A stretch of 64,000 bases of DNA from Pseudomonas mendocina (GTDB lineage: Bacteria; Pseudomonadota; Gammaproteobacteria; Pseudomonadales; Pseudomonadaceae): the NCBI RefSeq assembly GCF_003008615.1, contig NZ_CP027657.1, positions 3,658,001-3,722,000 on the forward strand, given 5' to 3'. Position numbers and translations under genes: made by a program. The notes under the pieces are model-generated. The model saw nothing but the letters and a program-made list of their open reading frames with translations, was not told where the DNA came from and did no database searches. Shown one piece after another: positions 25,394 through 34,192 of the stretch. The first letter of the stretch is position 1. Each line of letters begins with the position of its first letter.

Positions 25394-25539
25394 GGTGCGC
25401 ATGGCGCACCCTACGGGAGTTTCCCGGCATCCGTAGGGTGCGCCGTGCGCACCAGCGATTTCGCCGCTGCGACGGTCGCCGCTAAAGCGCCTCCCGCAAG
25501 GTTTCGCGTCGGGCGCTGTGGGAGGGCTTTAGACGCGAC
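25394..25539. repeat. Two different inverted repeat pairs in tandem
   Basis: Units at 25394-25414 and 25433-25453 are a TAGGGTGCGC-family inverted pair starting 6 bp after the acpH stop. A second pair, GTCGCCGCTAAAGCGCCTCC near 25475 and GGGAGGGCTTTAGACGCGAC ending at 25539, belongs to the GCTAAAGCGCCTCC family also found at 45810-45867. The cluster fills the gap between convergent acpH and the ATPase gene. Confidence 0.85.
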
Positions 25540-25565
25540 AATCATCACTGAAATCCCGCCACGGC

Positions 25566-28283
25566 TCAGGTTGCCTGCGCGTGCAAGCCAAAGCGCCGCA
25601 CCACCCATTTCTCCAATTCCGCCACGCTGAACAGCGCCAGGCCAGCCAGCAAAACCCGTAGCCATTCATCCAGGCTCATCCCCACCGAGCCGAATACGCC
25701 CTGTAACGGCGGGGCGTAGGTGAACAGCAGTTGCAACACCAGGCACAGGGCGATGGTCGCCAGTACGGCGCGGTTGCCCAGCAGGGCTTCGCGGCTGAGT
25801 ACCGAACCGAAGATGCTGCGGCTGTTGAGCAGGTAGAACATCTCGCACATCACCACGGCATTGACCGCTGTGGTGCGGGCGCTTTCCAGGCTTTTGCCCA
25901 GCTCCAGTTCCCAGAGGAACAGGCCGATGCCCGCCCCGGCGATCAGCACCGAGACCATCACCACGCGCCAGATGAAGAAGCCGGACAACAGCGGCTCGTT
26001 CGGCGCGCGCGGCGCTCGGTTCATCAGGCCGCGTTCGGTGGGTTCGAAGGCCAGCGCCAGGCCCAGGGTGCTGGAGGTGACCATGTTGATCCACAGCACC
26101 TGCGCCGGGGTCAGTGGCAGCACCACCTGGAACAGGATGGCGAAGATCACGATCAGCGACTGGCCGCCGTTGGTGGGCAGGGCGAAGAGGATGAATTTCT
26201 TCAGGTTGTCGTAGATCGCCCGGCCCTCGCGCACGGCGCCGGCGATGGTGGCGAAGTTGTCGTCGGCCAGTACCACCTCGGCGGCTTCCTTGGCCGCCTC
26301 GGTGCCCTTCAGGCCCATGGCTACGCCGACGTCGGCGCGCTTGAGGGCCGGGGCGTCGTTGACCCCGTCGCCGGTCATCGCCACCACCTGGCCGCTGTCC
26401 TGCATGCTCTGCACCAGGCGCAGCTTGTGCTCCGGGCTGGCGCGGGCGAACACCTCGATATTGGGCAGCACCTCACGCAGGCGACGGTCGTCGAGCAACT
26501 CCAGCTCCGCACCGGTCATCGCTGGCAGACCGACGCCGATACCCAGTTGTGCACCAATGGCGCGGGCGGTTTCGGCATGATCGCCGGTGATCATCTTCAC
26601 CCGGATGCCGGCGCGCTGGCATTCGGCGACGGCGGCGATGGCCTCCTCGCGTGGTGGGTCGATGATGCCGACCAGCGCCAGCAGGGTCAGGCCGTTCTCC
26701 ACGTCGTCGAACCTGAGCGTGCGCTGCTCGGCTGTGGCCGGTTTGCTGGCCAGGGCCAGCAGGCGCAGGCCTCGGGCGGCCAGGTCGGTGGCCTGGCGGC
26801 GCCAGTAATCGGCATCCAGCGGCGCGTTGCTGCCGTCGGCGCCGCGCTGGCTGGCGCACATTTCCAACACGCGCTCGGGAGCGCCCTTGAGCAGGATCAG
26901 TCCGTGGCCGGCGTGATCGTGATGCAGGGTGGCCATGAAGCGGTGTTCCGACTCGAACGGAATCGCGTCGCTGCGTGGCAATTGCGTGTGCAGACTCTGG
27001 ATATCGAGGCCGCTTTTCAGCGCCAGGGTGAGCAGCGCGCCTTCGGTCGGGTCGCCGTGCAGCAGCCAGTGGCCGGCAGCGTCCTGTTGCAGACGGCCGT
27101 CGTTGCACAGCTGCGCCGCGCGGGTGATCTCCAGCAACGCGCTATCGGGTTCGAGCAGCTTGCCGCCCTGATGGAAGGCGCCTTCCGGGGCATAGCCGAC
27201 GCCGCTGATGTCGAGGATGCGGCTGGCGCTGACCACGCGTTGCACGGTCATTTCGTTGCGGGTCAGGGTGCCGGTCTTGTCCGAGCAGATCACCGTCACC
27301 GATCCGAGGGTTTCCACCGCCGGCAGGCGACGGACGATGGCGTTGTGCCCGGCCATGCGCTGTACGCCCAAGGCGAGGATCACGGTCATGATCGCCGGCA
27401 GGCCTTCGGGAATGGCCGAGGCGGTGAGCGCCACCACCATCATGAACATCTCGCCGGGGTTCTGCCCGTGCCAGAGAATGCCGAGGATGAAGGTGGCCAG
27501 CGCCAGGATCAGGATGATCACCGCCAGCCAGCGGCTGAACTGTTCGATCTGCCGTAGCAGCGGTGTGGACAGCGCCTGCACCTGTTGCAGCATGGCGCCG
27601 ATGCGGCCCAGTTCGGTGTCCGCGCCGGTGGCCACCACCAGGCCGGTGGCCTGGCCGCTGCTGACCAGGGTGCCGGAGTAGGCCATGCAGCGACGGTCGC
27701 CGAGCGCGGCGTCGGCCTGGCAGTGGGCCACGGATTTTTCTACCGGCACCGATTCGCCGGTCAGCGCCGCTTCTTCCACCAGCAGGTTCTTCACGCTGAG
27801 CAGGCGCAGGTCGGCCGGCACCTTGTCACCGGATACCAGCAACACCACGTCGCCGGGCACCAGCCGTTCGGCATCGATTTCGTGGCGCTCGCCGTTGCGC
27901 AGCACCATGGCGTGGGGCGAGAGCATGTTGCGGATGGCGTCGAGTGCGTTCTCCGCCTTGCCTTCCTGGATGAAGCCGATGATCACGTTGATCAGCACCG
28001 CGGCGAGGATCACCGAGGTATCGACCCAGTGGCCGAGCAGGGCGGTGATCAGCGCGGCGCCGAGCATCATGTACAGCAGTACGTTGTGAAACTGGTACAG
28101 CAGGCGCAGCAGCGGGCCGCGGCGTTTCGGCGATGGCAGACGATTGGGGCCATGGCGTTGCAGGCGCTCGTGGGCTTCGTGCTCACTGAGCCCTGACGAG
28201 GTGCTCTGCTGAGCCTCGAGTGCCTGTTGCGGAGTCAGTTGGTGCCAGATGTGGTCAGTATGTCCAGGAAGTCGATTTTCCAT
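25566..28283 (-). CDS. P2-type cation-transporting ATPase (PacL/SERCA-like)
   Basis: This is a 905-residue inner-membrane P-type ATPase. The phosphorylation motif CSDKTGTLT places the catalytic aspartate at about residue 335. Also present are the SAIPEGLPA motif in M4, typical of P2A Ca2+ pumps, the TGES motif in the actuator domain, MITGDHAETA, and the hinge MTGDGVNDAPALK. An N-terminal cation-ATPase domain (HQLTPQQALEAQ) and a long C-terminal six-helix domain complete the P2 layout. AAGGAG precedes MENRLPG. Calcium is the best guess; Na+/K+ or Mg2+ are possible. It is divergent from an ANR-boxed stress protein gene. Confidence 0.9.
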   Translation of the reverse strand: MENRLPGHTDHIWHQLTPQQALEAQQSTSSGLSEHEAHERLQRHGPNRLPSPKRRGPLLRLLYQFHNVLLYMMLGAALITALLGHWVDTSVILAAVLINVIIGFIQEGKAENALDAIRNMLSPHAMVLRNGERHEIDAERLVPGDVVLLVSGDKVPADLRLLSVKNLLVEEAALTGESVPVEKSVAHCQADAALGDRRCMAYSGTLVSSGQATGLVVATGADTELGRIGAMLQQVQALSTPLLRQIEQFSRWLAVIILILALATFILGILWHGQNPGEMFMMVVALTASAIPEGLPAIMTVILALGVQRMAGHNAIVRRLPAVETLGSVTVICSDKTGTLTRNEMTVQRVVSASRILDISGVGYAPEGAFHQGGKLLEPDSALLEITRAAQLCNDGRLQQDAAGHWLLHGDPTEGALLTLALKSGLDIQSLHTQLPRSDAIPFESEHRFMATLHHDHAGHGLILLKGAPERVLEMCASQRGADGSNAPLDADYWRRQATDLAARGLRLLALASKPATAEQRTLRFDDVENGLTLLALVGIIDPPREEAIAAVAECQRAGIRVKMITGDHAETARAIGAQLGIGVGLPAMTGAELELLDDRRLREVLPNIEVFARASPEHKLRLVQSMQDSGQVVAMTGDGVNDAPALKRADVGVAMGLKGTEAAKEAAEVVLADDNFATIAGAVREGRAIYDNLKKFILFALPTNGGQSLIVIFAILFQVVLPLTPAQVLWINMVTSSTLGLALAFEPTERGLMNRAPRAPNEPLLSGFFIWRVVMVSVLIAGAGIGLFLWELELGKSLESARTTAVNAVVMCEMFYLLNSRSIFGSVLSREALLGNRAVLATIALCLVLQLLFTYAPPLQGVFGSVGMSLDEWLRVLLAGLALFSVAELEKWVVRRFGLHAQAT

Positions 28284-28378
28284 GGGGATTAGTCTCCTTC
28301 GGGCGCCAGGATCTGGTTCCACTTCGTGCGAAGGGAAACCGAGCCCTTTGAACCCTAGTCGGCTTTCGAACCCGGAGC

Positions 28379-28392
28379 CTGATCTGCATCAA
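28379..28392. promoter_or_regulatory. Strong ANR/DNR (FNR-family) box between P-ATPase and usp
   Basis: CTGATCTGCATCAA matches TTGATNNNNATCAA at 9 of 10 fixed positions. Centred at -41.5, it predicts a plus-strand start near 28427, 27 bp before the usp ATG. ANR controls several usp genes in P. aeruginosa. Because the site is symmetrical it could also affect the divergent ATPase gene, whose start is about 100 bp away. Confidence 0.7.
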
Positions 28393-28453
28393 GGATCGGC
28401 GAGACCTATCGAGGCTCAATGTATCCGGTCATGACACGAATGGAGGAAAGAAG

Positions 28454-29302
28454 ATGATCAAGATCATGGTGGCAACCGACCTATCCGAGCGCTCAGCCCA
28501 TGCACTGCAGCGCGCCGTGCAATTGATCCGTCGCCAGGGTGGCGGGGAATGGACGCTGGTCCATGTGATCGACGACGACGCGCCGGCTGAGCACGTGGCA
28601 AGCCAGGTGCAGCAGGCCGAAACCCTGCTGCAGGCCCAGGCCGAGCGCCTGGCCGAGCAGGCTGGCAGCAAGCCACGGATGATCGTCGCCAGCGGTGATG
28701 TCGCCGAGGTACTGGTCGAGAGCGCGCAAGGTTGCAGCGCCGAGCTGCTGGTGGTGGGCGCGCATCGCAAATCGTCGCTGCGGGACTTCTTCGTCGGCAC
28801 CACGCTCGAGCGTGTGGTGCGCGCCAGTCATCTGCCGGTACTGCGCGTCAACGGCCCGGTCACTCGTGAGTACAAGCACGCGTTGCTGGCGCTGGATCTG
28901 TCACGTACCTCGCTGCAGGCTGCCAGCCGTGCCCGCGACCTGGGCCTGCTCGATCCGCAGAACTTCGATGCGGCCAGTGCGCTCGAGCCGGTATCGCCCG
29001 GGGTGATGCTGGAAGCGAGCCTGAGCGCTCAGGTGCTGGAAACCCAGCGTGAGGATCTGCACAAACAGATCATCGAACGCCTGGGCCAGGATGGTTTGAC
29101 CCTTGCGCCAGAGCGGTTGCAGATTCATCTCGGTTCGCCAGAGTCGGTCATCGACGAAGCGCTGAAGCGTTCCTCTGCCGATCTGCTGGTACTTGGCACT
29201 CATGCCCGCGAAGGGGTGTCGCGTCTGGTGCTGGGCAGCGTTGCCAGCCGCTTGCTGGCCACCCAGGACGTCGATGCACTGATCGTCCCGCCGGCCCGTT
29301 GA
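28454..29302 (+). CDS. Tandem-domain universal stress protein
   Basis: This is a 282-residue cytoplasmic protein with two UspA domains (about 1-138 and 142-282). Domain 1 has MVATDLSERSAHALQRA and SAELLVVGAHRKSSLRDFFV; domain 2 ends with LLVLGTHAREGVSRLVLGSV, the ATP-binding GTHAxxGxxxxxxGS pattern, and VDALIVPP. Domain 1 keeps a weaker version of the nucleotide loop. The ANR box upstream and the location next to ols genes match P. aeruginosa PA4352, a usp needed for anaerobic energy stress survival; this parallel is recalled. Confidence 0.93.
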   Translation: MIKIMVATDLSERSAHALQRAVQLIRRQGGGEWTLVHVIDDDAPAEHVASQVQQAETLLQAQAERLAEQAGSKPRMIVASGDVAEVLVESAQGCSAELLVVGAHRKSSLRDFFVGTTLERVVRASHLPVLRVNGPVTREYKHALLALDLSRTSLQAASRARDLGLLDPQNFDAASALEPVSPGVMLEASLSAQVLETQREDLHKQIIERLGQDGLTLAPERLQIHLGSPESVIDEALKRSSADLLVLGTHAREGVSRLVLGSVASRLLATQDVDALIVPPAR

Positions 29303-29327
29303 TGACGGTTTGACACGTCGTTGACTT

Positions 29328-29418
29328 CCCCTCTCCCGCTTGCGGGAGAGGGGGCCGACCGAGCATGCCCGAAGCAAACCTACGCGGCTTCAGTTACGTA
29401 GGGTGCGCCGTGCGCACC
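29328..29418. repeat. CCCCTCTCCC hairpin and solo TAGGGTGCGC unit
   Basis: A perfect 12-bp stem (CCCCTCTCCCGC, TT loop, complement; 29328-29353) lies 25 bp after the usp stop and may end its transcript. A single TAGGGTGCGC-family unit is at 29398-29418. The rest of the 217-bp gap to olsA holds no gene. Confidence 0.8.
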
Positions 29419-29519
29419 AATGACAGTGGCGCCGGCATTTCGCGGCGCACGGTCTGGGCGGCCCTACGCCCCCCGACAAAGGCCATCCGTGCCAAACACT
29501 ACGTCTTATCTGATCGGTA

Positions 29520-30290
29520 TTAAGCCGCGGCCTGTTCCTGGGACGATTCCAGCTGCAATGCCGCAGCAATCGAGGCCTGGCTATGACGAGCCAGTTCGTT
29601 GCGGCTGCGGGTATCGCTGGGGATTGGCTGCAGCAGACGGATTTCCACCTCGCAGGCCGAACTGGAGAGCAGGCGCAGCAGGTGCGAAAGCATGTCGTCA
29701 TCGCCGGTGAAGGGCACCACCGAGCAAGGTTGGCCGTCACGCAGGTAACGAATGGCCACCGGCTGGATGGCCACGCCGCTGTCGATGGCACTGCTCAGCA
29801 GGCGACCATGGAAGGTGCGCAGGGCCAGGCCGTCGGTGGTGGTGCCCTCGGGGAAGATCAACAGATGACGCCCGCGCTGCAGGTGCTGGGTGAGCTGCTG
29901 GCCGATCTGTCCGCTGTCGCCTGCGCCGCGGCGGATGAACAGGGTGCCGCCCTTGTGCGCCAGCCAACCGGCCAGCGGCCAGGCGCGCACTTCCGCCTTG
30001 GACAGAAAGGAGATTGGCTGCAGGGCGCCAAGCAGCGGAATGTCCGTCCACGACACATGATTGGCGACCCACAACATTGGCTGGGCCGGCAGCTCGCCCT
30101 CGATGCGCACGCGAAATGGCAGGGCGCCGCGCAGGCGTGCGAGGAACCAGCGCGTCAGGCGTTGGCGCAGGGACATCAGGTCATGTCGCACCGCGCGTTC
30201 GCAGAGGCTGACGACTGCGGCCAGCAGCGTGCCGAAGGCGATCACCAGGCTCAGATGCAGCAGACGCAGGGAAAGACGCAGTCGGGTCAT
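29520..30290 (-). CDS. olsA: Lyso-ornithine lipid O-acyltransferase
   Basis: This is a 256-residue PlsC-type acyltransferase with an N-terminal membrane helix (LRLLHLSLVIAFGTLLAAVV). The catalytic HX4D motif is NHVSWTD (residues 77-83) and the acceptor motif is FPEGTT (146-151). It follows olsB at a 78-bp distance on the same strand, so it should add the second acyl chain to lyso-ornithine lipid at the inner membrane. A general 1-acylglycerol-3-phosphate acyltransferase is the alternative, but the olsB context favours OlsA. Confidence 0.9.
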   Translation of the reverse strand: MTRLRLSLRLLHLSLVIAFGTLLAAVVSLCERAVRHDLMSLRQRLTRWFLARLRGALPFRVRIEGELPAQPMLWVANHVSWTDIPLLGALQPISFLSKAEVRAWPLAGWLAHKGGTLFIRRGAGDSGQIGQQLTQHLQRGRHLLIFPEGTTTDGLALRTFHGRLLSSAIDSGVAIQPVAIRYLRDGQPCSVVPFTGDDDMLSHLLRLLSSSACEVEIRLLQPIPSDTRSRNELARHSQASIAAALQLESSQEQAAA

Positions 30291-30368
30291 CGTGAACTCC
30301 AGATGAAAAAGCCGGCCTCTGTTTACAGGGCCGGGGTAGGTGATGCAAGTAGCGTCCGCCTGTCTGCG

Positions 30369-31100
30369 TCAGACAGCAGCCTTGAAGTGCCGGGCGTAAC
30401 GCGGGCACAACTCGTCGCGCTTGAGCAGGATGAACACGTCGGCCACCTGGAAGTCGCGATCCCAGCAGGGCTCGCCGCAGATCTTCGCCCCCAGGCGCAT
30501 GTAGGCCTTGAGCAGCGGCGGCATCTCGGCGATGACGTTGCCCGGCAGATCCAGCTGCGGCAGCGGATGTTTCGGCTCGGCGCGCAGGTGCTCGGTGCAC
30601 AGGTAACGCTCACGCAGGCGCTGCATGATGGCTTGTGCCTGGATGCCGCCGTCCTGCATGGAGATGCTGGCGCAGCCCATCAGGTAGCGGTAGCCGCCTT
30701 CGTTGAGCACTTCGGCCAGCTCGCCCCAGAGCACGGCGATGGTGCCTCCGTTGCGGTAGGCATGGGCCACGCAGGTACGGCCGATTTCCAGCACCGGGCC
30801 TTCCAGCTTGGCCAGGCCATGCAGGGCGAATTCCTCTTCGCTGTAGTAGCGACCGAGACCGGCGGCGGCCTGGTGGTCGAGCAGACGGGTGGTGGCCACC
30901 AGTTCGCCGCTTTTCAGGTCACGCACACCGATATGGCGGCAGTGGATGTCGTAGTCATCCATGTCCAGACCCAGTTCGGCGCCGTTGAGCTTGGCGTCGA
31001 ATTCCGCGCTGAACACGCGGTAGCGCAAGGCCTGAGCTTCACGCAGGGCGGCGGGGCCTTGCAGGCGTTCGGCCTGTAGGCGGCGAGCGGTTTGAGTCAT
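30369..31100 (-). CDS. olsB: L-ornithine N(alpha)-acyltransferase
   Basis: This is a 243-residue GNAT-fold enzyme that moves a 3-hydroxyacyl chain from ACP to ornithine, the first step of ornithine lipid synthesis. Family blocks are [52 protein letters not shown] and [17 protein letters not shown] lies 7 bases before the ATG. Ornithine lipids replace phospholipids under phosphate limitation in many bacteria. The substrate ornithine is also the end product of the arc operon in this window. Confidence 0.95.
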   Translation of the reverse strand: MTQTARRLQAERLQGPAALREAQALRYRVFSAEFDAKLNGAELGLDMDDYDIHCRHIGVRDLKSGELVATTRLLDHQAAAGLGRYYSEEEFALHGLAKLEGPVLEIGRTCVAHAYRNGGTIAVLWGELAEVLNEGGYRYLMGCASISMQDGGIQAQAIMQRLRERYLCTEHLRAEPKHPLPQLDLPGNVIAEMPPLLKAYMRLGAKICGEPCWDRDFQVADVFILLKRDELCPRYARHFKAAV

Positions 31101-31247
31101 GCCAGATCCTCCGTGTGCCGGCTGGGTGCTTGCAGCCGGTCGATCTTGTTGGGCAAGCTCAGGCTAGGTAGCTGCGGTGTCACCACCGTGAAGCTTTTTT
31201 GATGCTTATGTGACGGCGGCCCGACTGCGGCTGCGAGGAGCTCTGCG

Positions 31248-32138
31248 ATGCCCTGGTCGAGCCTGTTTCAGCCCATCGAGCGCCTGACTGCCGAGGCGGG
31301 GCTGGAGGACTGGTACGCGCGCCTGCTGGCGCGCCTGGGCGGTACGCCACAGCCCTTCGAGCTGGCGCTGGTGGGTGGTTTGCAGGCGGCCACGCCGGGG
31401 CTGGCCTTTCTCGCCGGTTACCAGGCTGCGCTACGCGTGCTGTGGCCGGCGGCACCGTGGACGGCTGGTGCCTTGTGCGTGACGGAGAACCGCAGCACCC
31501 GTCCGGCGGACATGAGTACGCGCATCTATGGCCTGTACATCAGCGGTCGCAAGGACTTCGTCACCGCCGCCGAATGTGCCGACTGGTTGCTGGTGGCGGC
31601 GCGCGAGGAGGGCACCGAGGAGTCGCCACGGCTAGCCCTTGGCGTGGTGCGCCAGGGCGCGCCGGGCGTGCGCATCGAGCCGCTGCCGGCTTTGCCGCTG
31701 ATGCCGGATATCGGCCATGCCCGTTTGCATCTGGATCAGGCGCAGGGCGAGCGCCTGGCCGGCGATGGCTGGGACGACTACGTCAAACCCTTTCGCACGC
31801 TGGAAGACGCGCACGTTCTCGCGGCCGTGGCGGCCTGGTTGTTCGGTGTAGGCCGCGAAAGCGCCTGGCCCGAATCCCTGCTATTGCGTTTGCAGGCACT
31901 GCTGGCCGGTTGTGCCGAGGTGGTGCGGCAGGCGCCCAATGCGCCGACCACGCACCTGCTGCTGGCCGGGCTGTTCGCCCAGCAGCAGGCATTGGCCGAC
32001 GAGCTGGAGGCGGCCTTCGCTGCCGGCCCTGTGCACTGGGCCGATCTGTGGCAACGCGACAAGGGTTTGCTGCGCATTGCCGAGGCGGCGCGCAGCAAGC
32101 GCCTGGACAAAGCGCGGCAGATTGTCGCCGGCTCTTGA
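31248..32138 (+). CDS. Acyl-CoA dehydrogenase-like protein of unknown function
   Basis: This is a 296-residue soluble protein, divergent from olsB, with GAGGAG upstream of the start. The order of blocks resembles a shrunken acyl-CoA dehydrogenase: a helical N-terminus, LAFLAGYQAALRVLWP, a middle beta-domain-like stretch (MSTRIYGLYISGRKDFVTAA then LLVAAREEGTEESPRLALGV), and a helical C-terminus. Usual acyl-CoA dehydrogenases have about 380 residues, and I see no convincing catalytic glutamate or FAD signature. It may be a paralogue with lost activity. The assignment is tentative. Confidence 0.6.
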   Translation: MPWSSLFQPIERLTAEAGLEDWYARLLARLGGTPQPFELALVGGLQAATPGLAFLAGYQAALRVLWPAAPWTAGALCVTENRSTRPADMSTRIYGLYISGRKDFVTAAECADWLLVAAREEGTEESPRLALGVVRQGAPGVRIEPLPALPLMPDIGHARLHLDQAQGERLAGDGWDDYVKPFRTLEDAHVLAAVAAWLFGVGRESAWPESLLLRLQALLAGCAEVVRQAPNAPTTHLLLAGLFAQQQALADELEAAFAAGPVHWADLWQRDKGLLRIAEAARSKRLDKARQIVAGS

Positions 32139-32204
32139 TCCATATCAGTACCGTGCCGAGGGTGTGCGCATAAGGTTGCCTCGCGTTTCTTCTACGAGGT
32201 TTCC

Positions 32205-32990
32205 ATGCGCCGCGAGCCCATCGTGCTGTTCGATAACGGCCACCACCAATGCCTGATGTTCGATGACCTGGTCAGCGGCGAGGGCGTGCAGTCCAACCAG
32301 TTCCTGATCACCGACCATGAGCAGTACCTGCTGCTCGATCCGGGCGGTGACCTGACCTATACGCCGCTCTCGCTGGAGCTGTCCAAGCACATCCCAGTGC
32401 AGGATCTGACCTACATCTTCGCCTCGCACCAGGATCCGGACATCATCGCTTCGCTGGACAAGTGGCTGCTGCACACGCGCGCGCGGGTGATCTGCTCCAA
32501 GCTGTGGGCGCGTTTCCTGCCGCACCTCACCGCCAACTACCTGGTGCTGAGCCGTGGCATCAACACCTATGACCGCATCATCGCGCTACCGGATCGCGGC
32601 CAGAGCATTCCATTGGGCCGTTGTACGCTCAAGGCGGTGCCGGCGCACTTCCTGCACTCGGTGGGCAACTTCCAGGTGTATGACCCGATCAGCAAGATTC
32701 TCTTTTCCGGCGACATGGGCGCGTCGATGGTGGACGACGCCTCGCCGGTGCGCGACTTCGTCAATCACGTGCCGAACATGGAGGCCTTCCATCGCCGCTA
32801 CATGGCCGGCAACAAGGCCTGTCGCCTGTGGGCGGCGATGGTGCGTGAAATGGACGTGGCGATGATCGTGCCGCAGCACGGTCGGCCGTTCGTGGGCGCG
32901 GAGATGATCAGCGCCTTCCTCTACTGGATCGAGAACCTCGAATGCGGCCTCGACCTGATGGGGCCGGAGGATTACCAACTGCCCAAATGA
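32205..32990 (+). CDS. ODP-type metallo-beta-lactamase-fold di-iron protein
   Basis: This is a 261-residue cytoplasmic protein of the oxygen-binding di-iron (ODP) family, related to the beta-lactamase domain of flavodiiron proteins but lacking the flavodoxin part. Metal-ligand motifs are ASHQDPD (HxDxD-like), HFLHSVGN, FSGDMGASM and PQHG, in the expected order. GAGG lies 5 bases before the ATG. Stand-alone ODPs are proposed to sense or reduce O2 or to serve chemoreceptors. It is close to two ANR-linked genes, consistent with a role at low oxygen, but the function is inferred. Confidence 0.85.
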   Translation: MRREPIVLFDNGHHQCLMFDDLVSGEGVQSNQFLITDHEQYLLLDPGGDLTYTPLSLELSKHIPVQDLTYIFASHQDPDIIASLDKWLLHTRARVICSKLWARFLPHLTANYLVLSRGINTYDRIIALPDRGQSIPLGRCTLKAVPAHFLHSVGNFQVYDPISKILFSGDMGASMVDDASPVRDFVNHVPNMEAFHRRYMAGNKACRLWAAMVREMDVAMIVPQHGRPFVGAEMISAFLYWIENLECGLDLMGPEDYQLPK

Positions 32991-33073
32991 AGGCTGGCGA
33001 TGGCGTTTTCGTCGCTTCAAGCGGTCATCATGGGCGTGCTAGGGTGCGCCTCGATTCCTGATCGAGGCCGCCC

Positions 33074-34192
33074 ATGCCCACTTCTTTCCTTCGCCGACTG
33101 AGCCTGGTGCTCGGTTTCAGCCTGTTCGCCACTGCCGCCCAAGCGGAAAACTGGCCACAACCCGACTGGCAGACCCAGCCCCGCGCCGAGAGCGCCGCAC
33201 TGACCGACCTCGAGCGCTACGCCTTTCCCGCGCGCGATGAAGCCGAGCGCAAGGGCATTCGCACCGACGCCTTGCTGGTGATACGCGACGGGCAGATCGT
33301 CTACGAGCGTTATGCCGAGCCGACCACGGCGCAGACCGCGCACCTCTCCTGGTCGATGGCCAAGAGCCTGCTCGCCACCACCCTCGGCGTGGCCTATGGC
33401 GAAGGACGCTTCAAGCTCGATGCTCCGGCGGCGCAGTACTACCCGGCGATGGCCGAGCACCCGCAGATCAAGATCGGTCACCTGCTCAACTGGGCCTCGG
33501 GGCTGGCCTGGGAAGAGGACTACGAGTACGCGCCGCTGAAGTCCTCGGTGGTGGCCATGCTCTACACCCGTGGCAGGGGCGACATGGCCGCGTTCACCGC
33601 CGCTCATGCGGCCGATGCTACACCGGGTACGCGCTTTCGTTATTCCAGTGGCGACAGCAACGTGCTGGCCGCCGCACTGCGCGGGATGGTTGGCGAGCAG
33701 GCCTATGCCGATTATCCCTGGACGGCGCTGTTCGAACCGTTGGGCATTACCAGTGCGGTGTGGGAGCGTGATGCCAGCGGCACTTTCGTGGCTTCGTCCT
33801 ACGCCTATATGACTGCCCGTGACCTGGCCCGTGTCGGCCTGCTGATGCAGCGCGGTGGCCGTTGGGGCGAGCGTCAGCTGCTGCCGGCGGCCTGGGTCGA
33901 TTTCGTTGCCACGCCTTTTGCCGGTTACCAGGCGCAACTGGCCAAGGCGGGCGATGCGGTGCCTGGCGGGCACTGGTGGCTCAACGCCGAGCTGCCGGGC
34001 AGCAAGCGCCCGTGGCCGGATGCTCCGGCCGACACCATCGCGGCGCTCGGACATTGGGGGCAGGGTTTGTACGTGATGCCGAAAGAGGATCTGCTGGTCG
34101 TGCGTTATGCCGATGATCGCGATGGCAGCTTCCAGCACAACGAACTGCTCAAGCGCGTGCGTGCGGCCTTTGCCGCGGAGGTGCAGCCATGA
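33074..34192 (+). CDS. Exported serine hydrolase, beta-lactamase/PBP-like
   Basis: This is a 372-residue protein with a signal peptide (MPTSFLRRLSLVLGFSLFATAAQA). The family is class C beta-lactamase/esterase-like: the nucleophile is in SWSMAKSLLATTLG (SxxK) and the second motif is RYSSGDSNVLA (YxN-like, here YSS-GDSN). The C-terminal HWGQGLYV region takes the place of KTG. Probable activity is as a periplasmic esterase, peptidase or amide hydrolase. The stop overlaps the start of the next small gene by four bases. Confidence 0.88.
   Translation: MPTSFLRRLSLVLGFSLFATAAQAENWPQPDWQTQPRAESAALTDLERYAFPARDEAERKGIRTDALLVIRDGQIVYERYAEPTTAQTAHLSWSMAKSLLATTLGVAYGEGRFKLDAPAAQYYPAMAEHPQIKIGHLLNWASGLAWEEDYEYAPLKSSVVAMLYTRGRGDMAAFTAAHAADATPGTRFRYSSGDSNVLAAALRGMVGEQAYADYPWTALFEPLGITSAVWERDASGTFVASSYAYMTARDLARVGLLMQRGGRWGERQLLPAAWVDFVATPFAGYQAQLAKAGDAVPGGHWWLNAELPGSKRPWPDAPADTIAALGHWGQGLYVMPKEDLLVVRYADDRDGSFQHNELLKRVRAAFAAEVQP

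Noticed and set aside
24687..25430. N-terminal extension of the ArsR frame.
   Set aside because: It lies opposite acpH and upstream of the operator; the real start at 24686 has a ribosome-binding site.
25394..25539. CRISPR-like array suspected from clustered repeats.
   Set aside because: Units are facing palindromes of two unrelated families with no regular spacers and no cas genes.
25731..27557. A 608-codon plus-strand frame opposite the P-type ATPase.
   Set aside because: Shadow frame; the minus-strand ATPase has all catalytic motifs.
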